The notes below the pieces were generated by a model. It was not told where the DNA came from. It saw nothing but the letters and a program-made list of their open reading frames with translations, and searched no databases. Below, piece after piece: positions 5,932 through 10,151 of a stretch of 10,151 bases of DNA. The stretch covers positions 1-10,151 of the forward strand of contig JABZKE010000011.1 in assembly GCA_015257445.1 (NCBI GenBank), read 5' to 3'. This DNA comes from Nanosynbacter sp. (GTDB lineage Bacteria > Patescibacteriota > Saccharimonadia > Saccharimonadales > Saccharimonadaceae). Made by a program: the position numbers and the translations under genes. How positions within the stretch are numbered: the stretch's first letter is position 1; every line of letters starts with the position of its first letter.

Positions 5932-5985
5932 TAGGTACATATTAACTCAGAACCTTTGCAACATAGATTGGCAAAATTTTACCAA

Positions 5986-6015
5986 CAATAAAAAATACCC
6001 CCTCGGTAGAGGGGG
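5986..6015 (-). terminator. intrinsic terminator of the flotillin gene
   Basis: Perfect 7-bp GC-rich stem CCCCCTC (5998-6004) with GAGGGGG (6009-6015), 4-nt loop, followed on the minus strand by TATTTTTTATTG. It lies 25 nt after the flotillin stop. The remaining non-coding stretch, 5932-5985, shows nothing clear. Confidence 0.92.
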
Positions 6016-6040
6016 ATTGTGAGTTTAAAGAAATGTTGTA

Positions 6041-7720
6041 TTACTCCTTAGAGGTATCAGCTTCATGAGCTGAACCCTGCGCTTTAATCGGGTCCGCGAC
6101 GGCAGCAACTAGCTTCTTTACAGTCTCAGTGACTTCCTCGCCATTGAGCGCCTGATTCTGCATGTCCGCCTGAGCGAAAATCTGGGGAATACGCCCAAGA
6201 ACACTAGTTAGCAAATCGCCACCACTTTCTTGTTTTACAGCACCACCAAAGTCGTAGAACTTGGCATTCTTACCAACCTCAGCCATGACAGTTGCGACAT
6301 TCGTTGCAACCTGAACACGAGTATTCTGCTCAATTTCGATTTTCTTCAGTTCGAAATTAACCTTGTCGTTAGCCGCCTGAGCATCAGAGAGTGCACGGGC
6401 CGCTTCGGCTTCTGCTTTTCCCTTAGCCTCGATAGTCTCAGCTTCTGCTTTACCTTTTGCGGCGATAGCTGCGGCATCAGCCTCACCCTTTGCCTTAGTG
6501 GCAGTGGCTTCAGCTTCCGCCTGAACCTTGATTGCTTCGGCTTCTGCGGCTACTTCTGTCTTGCGGGCAGTAGCGGAACCTTCAGCCTCAGTCTTGCGAG
6601 CTTCAGCAGTAGCAATAGCTTCACGTGTTTTACGCATAGCGGCAGCTTCCGCTTCACCAGCAGCAGTTAATTTCTTGGCCTCAGCCTGACCAGCGGCGTT
6701 GACTTTCTGAGCCTCGGCATCACCAGAGGCTTCTGCCTTTTTACGCTCAGCCTCAGCCTGAGCGGAGATGATCGTGGTACGTTTCGCTGTTTCAGCACGG
6801 GTAACTTCAACCTCTTGCTGCTTCAGTGCGGCGAGATTGGCTTGTTCAGCCTGCATCACGGCGACAGCACCTTTCTTTTCCTCAAGCTGCTGATTAATAG
6901 CTTGTTGCTCGAGTTCGCCGGCCATTTCAGACTTGGCCTGTTCGCGAGCGGTTTCGGCCTTGAACTGGGCCTTACGGACATCAGTATCGCGCTGACGTTC
7001 AGCAACGGCAACCTGAGCATCCAGCTCTTTCTCCTGAGCGGCACGATTAGTCTCGGCACGTTTCTCGCGCATAGACTGCTCGGCCTCCGCAGAGATATTA
7101 GCCGAATCACGCCTTCTAGTCTCGCGATCCTTGGCTGCCAGATCCTGATAATAAGTACTATCCTTGGCATCTTCAACCTCATGAATCGAAAGAATGGTAT
7201 TAAAACCAAGATCTTTCATCTGAGCTGAAATAGACTCCTTAACCTGATCATCGAGTTTATCCTTCCCATTCATGACTTCCTCTGGTGTCATTTTTGCAAT
7301 AACAGCGCGAACACCACCGGAAACAACATCGAGAATAACACGCTCAAGCTCGTGGTCGTTCTTATCGAGAAAATTACAAACTGCACGCTGGAGACTTGCA
7401 TTAGATGAAGTATCGGGGCTATAAGCCACAGCCCAGTCAATCTGAATCGGTACACCAGTTTGCGTTTTAGTAACATCACCCTCCACTTTGGCCGTACGAA
7501 CACATAAGTCGAAATACTTCGCTTTCTGAATAAAAGGAATGACGACTCGGCCACCGGCCCGCTTAATTGTGGGGTTACCCTCTTTGTCAGTAGCGCCGAC
7601 TCCGGAAACGACTAGCGCTTCATTACCGTTGGCGGTCTTAATCATTGCAAACAAGGCGATGATAATAACCAAGGTAATTATTGCGCCAATAATGATGGGG
7701 AAAAAATTTGTTACTTCCAT
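6041..7720 (-). CDS. flotillin-like SPFH-domain membrane scaffold protein
   Basis: 559 residues, somewhat longer than FloT of Bacillus (about 510). An N-terminal membrane segment (about 8-27) is followed by an SPFH/band-7 domain at about 30-205 (NEALVVSG, GGRVVIPFIQKA, TGVPIQIDWAVAY, MTPEEVMNGKDKL). A very long Ala/Glu/Lys-rich coiled coil follows at about 205-460, with 11-residue repeats marked by Gly at 333, 344, 355 and again at 412, 423, 434. The C-terminal domain (about 460-559) is less regular. Bacterial flotillins oligomerise at the inner membrane face and organise membrane fluidity and protein complexes. The ATG at 7720 is chosen because AAGGAGG lies 8 nt upstream and the membrane helix follows at once. 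Single-gene transcript with its own terminator. Confidence 0.92.
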   Translation of the reverse strand: MEVTNFFPIIIGAIITLVIIIALFAMIKTANGNEALVVSGVGATDKEGNPTIKRAGGRVVIPFIQKAKYFDLCVRTAKVEGDVTKTQTGVPIQIDWAVAYSPDTSSNASLQRAVCNFLDKNDHELERVILDVVSGGVRAVIAKMTPEEVMNGKDKLDDQVKESISAQMKDLGFNTILSIHEVEDAKDSTYYQDLAAKDRETRRRDSANISAEAEQSMREKRAETNRAAQEKELDAQVAVAERQRDTDVRKAQFKAETAREQAKSEMAGELEQQAINQQLEEKKGAVAVMQAEQANLAALKQQEVEVTRAETAKRTTIISAQAEAERKKAEASGDAEAQKVNAAGQAEAKKLTAAGEAEAAAMRKTREAIATAEARKTEAEGSATARKTEVAAEAEAIKVQAEAEATATKAKGEADAAAIAAKGKAEAETIEAKGKAEAEAARALSDAQAANDKVNFELKKIEIEQNTRVQVATNVATVMAEVGKNAKFYDFGGAVKQESGGDLLTSVLGRIPQIFAQADMQNQALNGEEVTETVKKLVAAVADPIKAQGSAHEADTSKE

Positions 7721-7832
7721 ACTACATACCTCCTTAGGATATTGAAATAATGTGGACTGAAACAAGACTAGGGTGAGACGCGTTAATTTTAAAAACTCAC
7801 AAAGATACTAAAGAACGCCACCCAATCAGTTA

Positions 7833-7861
7833 TTTTTACAATAAATATACAAATACGTCAA
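7833..7861 (-). promoter_or_regulatory. probable promoter of the flotillin gene
   Basis: Minus strand -35 TTGACG (7861-7856), 17-bp spacer, -10 TAAAAA (7838-7833, 4 of 6). The -10 is weak, so the call leans on the -35 and on the IS-end-like repeat lying exactly 7 bp upstream, as at two other promoters. The leader to the ATG at 7720 would be about 105 nt. Confidence 0.5.
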
Positions 7862-7868
7862 TATGCAC

Positions 7869-7896
7869 CCTGAATTAACATCTCCAGCGCAACACC
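7869..7896 (-). repeat. solo IS30-end-like repeat upstream of the flotillin promoter
   Basis: Matches the left IS30 end in 24 of 28 positions (CCTGAATTAACATC then TCCAGCGCAACACC). No transposase remnant or second inverted repeat was seen nearby. It is either a transposon scar or a regulatory site that the IS end resembles. Confidence 0.75.
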
Positions 7897-7963
7897 TTGG
7901 GGATTTAGAATAAAAAGCTATCTCATAATAAGACTTAGCTACGTATTTTACGGATTATTGCAA

Positions 7964-7969
7964 TATAAT
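7964..7969 (+). promoter_or_regulatory. -10 box, predicted leaderless start of the phosphorylase gene
   Basis: TATAAT ends 6 nt before the ATG at 7976, so the predicted start coincides with the A of the ATG. No convincing -35 at the right distance. Confidence 0.55.
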
Positions 7970-7975
7970 AAGAGT

Positions 7976-8710
7976 ATGATAATCTATGACTCATCTTCAG
8001 AAACTGTTTTCGGACCATGTAATCTTAAGCTCGATGCTAAACCAGATAAATGTCTTTTAATTTTCGATGATGAGATCTGGGATGATTATGTTTTGATGAA
8101 TAAAAATCTTGCAACTTTTTCTGCCAGGAACACTTATGGCAGAATTTTTGATACCTACCGCTACCTCAATATGGATGGTGAAAAAATTCTATTAGTTTAT
8201 CCTACGACTGGCTCGGCTGGAAGTGTCTGTGATGTGGAACTTTTAATTGCTAGTGGCATAAAAAAGTTTGTTGCTTTCGGCACCTGTGGTCGACTGGACA
8301 AAAATATTGCAAAAAATACGATTATTCTTCCCACCGCTGCATATCGCGAAGAAGGGACTAGTTATCACTATCTGCCAGATTCTGATGAAATTGAGGTGGA
8401 TAAGTCGCTTCTGCAGAAGGCAAAATCAGTTTTTGATAAAACTATTTTAACTGTAATAGAAGGTAAAATCTGGACCACGGACGCGGTTTATCGTGAGACT
8501 TATGGTAAAGTAAAATTAATGCAAGAACGTGGCTGTCTCGGAGTTGACATGGAACTCTCTGCTCTACTTGCGCTGGCCAAATATCGAGACGTAAAATTCT
8601 TTCAATTTTTGATTGGTGATGATGCTGTGAGCGGCGAAATAGTTTCTCCACTTGAGCGAAACAATCAAGAGATTTTTAATGCCGCTATTTCCTTATTGCT
8701 CAATATTTAA
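7976..8710 (+). CDS. nucleoside phosphorylase (PNP/UDP phosphorylase superfamily)
   Basis: Phosphorolysis (or hydrolysis) of a nucleoside to base and ribose-1-phosphate; cytosolic salvage enzyme. 244 residues, normal for the family. Seen: AFGTCGRL at 100-107 (Gly-rich phosphate/ribose loop), EEGTSYHY at 125-132, the base-site region WTTDAVYRET at 166-175, and GVDMELSALLALA at 189-201 with the conserved ribose-binding Glu193. IGDDAVSG at 213-220 holds Asp residues where the family positions the purine proton donor. Overall closest to uridine/purine phosphorylase-like enzymes; purine or pyrimidine preference cannot be decided. The ATG at 7976 has only a weak AAGAG before it and fits a leaderless transcript; TTG at 7958 in frame is rejected because it lies upstream of the -10. 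Its product could feed the pentose phosphate genes on the left. Confidence 0.88.
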   Translation: MIIYDSSSETVFGPCNLKLDAKPDKCLLIFDDEIWDDYVLMNKNLATFSARNTYGRIFDTYRYLNMDGEKILLVYPTTGSAGSVCDVELLIASGIKKFVAFGTCGRLDKNIAKNTIILPTAAYREEGTSYHYLPDSDEIEVDKSLLQKAKSVFDKTILTVIEGKIWTTDAVYRETYGKVKLMQERGCLGVDMELSALLALAKYRDVKFFQFLIGDDAVSGEIVSPLERNNQEIFNAAISLLLNI

Positions 8711-8773
8711 AAAGTAATCGTTATGATTCTACTATGCACCATGCAAATAGATAATATAGATTTATTTGAATGC

Positions 8774-8816
8774 AAACAAAAAGCCCCGACTGGTTGCCGG
8801 GGACTATTTGTTTTTA
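8774..8816. terminator. bidirectional intrinsic terminator
   Basis: CCCCG (8784-8788) pairs with CGGGG (8798-8802), and flanking AAACAAA (8774-8780) can pair with TTTGTTT (8807-8813). T-runs follow on both strands (TTTGTTTTT plus; CTTTTTGTTT minus). It sits between two convergent genes and serves both. Confidence 0.88.
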
Positions 8817-8829
8817 GATAGGAATGATT

Positions 8830-9312
8830 TTAGATAAGTTTGGAACTATGGAACTCGCGCTTAAGATAGTAATAGCGATCTTGGCTGAGTTTTCCTGTAT
8901 TAAACAAATCGCCTAACATCAGGAACATGTAGGCATTATGCCCATCCGAATAGAAGTAGTACTTACTACCGGAGACGGTTGTGGCGCACATTAGATCATG
9001 TGGAATACCATTGTGATTACCGTGCTCAATTCTCTCCATCAATTCAACATCCGAAGTGAAAATCTCGTCTCCATCGTTGAATCCTTTACGCCCGAACACC
9101 CTTCCGCCCAGCATACATTTTCCGGGTATCTTAAGTTTGTCAGCTGCGGGGTCTTCCCAAAATTTTGCAAATGCCTTTGCAACGGCGGTACGGTTGTCAT
9201 AACCATTAACCCTCTCAAAATAGAGCTCCCATTCCTTAATCATAGGATTATATGACATATTAGTCACCTCCTTGGTCTCTGTTAAAATGTTGCCTACAGT
9301 TTCAATACTCAT
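8830..9312 (-). CDS. conserved-looking hypothetical protein with two strong start sites
   Basis: Not recognised. From the ATG at 9312 it has 160 residues; from the ATG at 9258 it has 142. Both starts have excellent Shine-Dalgarno sequences at 8 nt: GGAGG before 9312 and AAGGAGGTGA before 9258. The shared part begins MSYNPMIKEWELYFERVNGYDN, is soluble and mixed, with aromatic-rich KYYFYSDGHNAYMFLMLGD near the C-terminus and no signal peptide or membrane segment. The extra N-terminus (MSIETVGNILTETKEVTN) is polar and could be either a short regulatory extension or an alternative isoform. A good promoter lies about 165 nt upstream. A further upstream ATG at 9348 has no clear ribosome binding site. 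Confidence 0.75.
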   Translation of the reverse strand: MSIETVGNILTETKEVTNMSYNPMIKEWELYFERVNGYDNRTAVAKAFAKFWEDPAADKLKIPGKCMLGGRVFGRKGFNDGDEIFTSDVELMERIEHGNHNGIPHDLMCATTVSGSKYYFYSDGHNAYMFLMLGDLFNTGKLSQDRYYYLKREFHSSKLI

Positions 9313-9483
9313 AGTGTAAACCTCCGTAAATAGTAGTTTTTTGAACATATGTAAAGTTTAGACTAAAGCCTAAAAACCGAAAAGGGAGTAATAACATAAA
9401 AGGATTCTAATCTTTCCTTCAAAAACTTTTCAATGTACTCACCTTCTTAGTGCTAGACTTGAGTCTATTGCTCAATTGATTGT

Positions 9484-9512
9484 ATAGTAACATAAACACT
9501 TTGATTTGTCAA
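9484..9512 (-). promoter_or_regulatory. promoter of the two-start hypothetical gene
   Basis: Minus strand -35 TTGACA (9512-9507), 17-bp spacer, -10 TACTAT (9489-9484). Predicted start near 9477, giving a leader of about 165 nt to the ATG at 9312. That leader has only weak stems (for example AAGGA/TCCTT) and no convincing ORF. Unlike three other promoters here, it lacks the IS-end-like repeat 7 bp upstream. Confidence 0.8.
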
Positions 9513-9524
9513 TATACGATAATA

Positions 9525-9540
9525 CTTTTCTTCAGAAAAG
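9525..9540. repeat. perfect short inverted repeat
   Basis: CTTTTC, 4-nt spacer TTCA, GAAAAG. It lies 12 bp upstream of the -35 box of the minus-strand promoter, with no T-run after it, so it is more likely an operator-type site than a terminator. The sequence from 9541 to 9588 shows nothing else. Confidence 0.4.
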
Positions 9541-9588
9541 CAAGTGCGATGACAACTTCTAAAATTGGCGACCCAACTCTTATCCTCA

Positions 9589-9617
9589 AGTAAAACACTT
9601 TAGGATGTTAACTCAGG
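9589..9617 (+). repeat. IS30-end-like repeat upstream of the leader-RNA promoter
   Basis: The 14 bp GATGTTAACTCAGG (9604-9617) are identical to the outer half of the IS30 left end in reverse complement. The preceding AGTAAAACACTTTAG resembles the inner half only with one inserted base and several changes. Confidence 0.75.
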
Positions 9618-9624
9618 TTTAATC

Positions 9625-9653
9625 TTGACAATTTAGCAAAAACATGATAAACT
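9625..9653 (+). promoter_or_regulatory. promoter of the structured leader and downstream gene
   Basis: -35 TTGACA (9625-9630), 17-bp spacer, extended -10 TGATAAACT (9645-9653). Predicted start near 9660, exactly at the foot of the first leader hairpin. The IS-end-like repeat ends 7 bp before the -35. Confidence 0.8.
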
Positions 9654-9659
9654 ATGTGC

Positions 9660-9879
9660 AATTCGTCTATTTGTGACGGATTCGAATTTTAAGATTATTG
9701 ATTTTGGACGTAAGTTCCGCATTAGGACATAAGTCCTATTTTGAGGCGTAAGCCAAGCATATTTAGAAAAGGGCCCTTGAGGTTCCGCCCATCTCAAAGA
9801 GAATGGGTGCCGCTTTCACGACCATAAGTTCCCTAGGAACGAAAGTCGCGGTTAGAAAGGTCATCCATATGATGAACCT
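9660..9879 (+). ncRNA. candidate structured cis-regulatory leader RNA
   Basis: About 210 nt between promoter and gene, dense in stems: an 8-bp hairpin 9660-9667/9675-9682 (one G-U); three tandem hairpins with loops GTAA, ATAA, GTAA at 9706-9718, 9723-9738 and 9745-9754; a 10-bp stem CGCCCAT/ATGGGTG plus CTC/GAG at 9786-9809; a long stem 9810-9851 made of CCGC/GCGG, GAC/GTC and GTTCC/GGAAC separated by internal loops; and a stem 9858-9865/9871-9879 that covers the ribosome binding site and start codons. No known riboswitch class was recognised. It could also be a protein-binding leader or a separate small RNA. Confidence 0.6.
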
Positions 9880-10151
9880 GAATTTCCTTACCCTCGAAAC
9901 CATTACCCGTATTTCTACCAATGCCACCGATCTTAGCATACATTATGCTCCGGATCGCGGTAATGGCGAGGAAGATTATCGAATCAGAGTTAGTTATGCA
10001 AATAACTACGGTGCTTCGATAATTAAACGGGTTCCAATCGACGACTCATTTCCTCAGTCCGATGGGCAAGGTAAAGTATGTTACTATTGGGAGATTGCAA
10101 TCCTATATCGTGACGAGCTTTGCTATTGCCTTGAAGATGAGGATGGAGATT
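9869..10151 (+). CDS. hypothetical protein, 3' end outside window
   Basis: Open from the ATG at 9869 to the window end (94 codons, no stop), with codon use like the chromosomal genes here. The start MMNLNFLTLETITRIS has a second ATG directly after it (9872); AAAGG lies 8 nt upstream of the first. The visible part is soluble, Asp/Glu/Tyr-rich (YRIRVSYANNYG, VCYYWEIAILYRDELCYCLEDEDGD) and has no signal peptide or membrane segment. Not recognised. It is the likely target of the structured leader in front of it. Confidence 0.65.
   Translation, partial: MMNLNFLTLETITRISTNATDLSIHYAPDRGNGEEDYRIRVSYANNYGASIIKRVPIDDSFPQSDGQGKVCYYWEIAILYRDELCYCLEDEDGD

Noticed and set aside
5940-5955. TTAACTCAG near 5943, resembling the promoter-linked repeat
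   Set aside because: Only about 10-12 positions match, there is no -35 box 7 bp away, and the inner half is absent; probably chance.
6230-7228. Two open frames antisense to the flotillin gene
   Set aside because: Produced by the Ala/Glu-rich codon pattern on the other strand; Ser/Phe/Cys-rich low-complexity products without start signals.
9706-9754. Tandem GGACRTAAG units as a CRISPR array
   Set aside because: Units are only 10-16 nt at 19-20 nt intervals with differing stems and no spacers; they behave as RNA hairpins, not as repeats with spacers.

Overview
The window looks like a compact, standard-code bacterial genome, most likely a Candidate Phyla Radiation member, with Saccharibacteria (TM7) the best guess. 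The reasons are tight intergenic spacing, a short split ribosomal operon (rpsL-rpsG without fusA next to it), a sugar-phosphate operon centred on GAPDH, a very Ala/Glu-rich flotillin and several small proteins I cannot place. TGA is used as a stop (rpe end), which argues against the UGA-recoding CPR lineages. The phylum call is inference (about 50%).

Left part (1-4216), all on the minus strand and read right to left. A perfect sigma70-type promoter (TTGACA, 17 bp, TATAAT) drives rpsL-rpsG, which end in a hairpin terminator. Directly after it, an extended -10 promoter starts gap-rpiB-rpe-like-pfkB, with junctions of 1 nt, 11 nt and a 4-bp ATGA overlap. This is a lower-glycolysis / non-oxidative pentose phosphate module: GAPDH, ribose-5-phosphate isomerase B, a diverged ribulose-phosphate 3-epimerase-like protein, and a PfkB-family sugar kinase cut by the window edge.

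Middle (4221-5441): a complete IS30-family insertion sequence, with 28-bp imperfect terminal inverted repeats and a TAC target duplication. It is inserted inside what was the intrinsic terminator of the upstream minus-strand gene, next to the rpsL -35 box. Removing it on paper restores a clean hairpin plus U-tract. A 12-bp inverted repeat inside the element would hide the transposase start codon in read-through transcripts.

Further right: a small two-helix membrane protein with a Lys/Thr-rich tail (minus), a flotillin/SPFH protein (minus), a nucleoside phosphorylase (plus, probably leaderless), a bidirectional terminator, an unrecognised protein with two strong start sites (minus), and finally a plus-strand promoter followed by about 210 nt of highly structured leader and an unrecognised gene running off the window.

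The two most unusual signals are: (1) the outer part of the IS30 left end recurs at two other places, and in all three cases it lies exactly 7 bp upstream of a TTGACA/G -35 box with a 17-bp spacer; (2) the 9660-9879 leader contains a 5' hairpin at the predicted transcript start, three tandem hairpins with RTAA loops, further long stems, and a final stem covering the Shine-Dalgarno and start codons, which is a good candidate for an undescribed cis-regulatory RNA.
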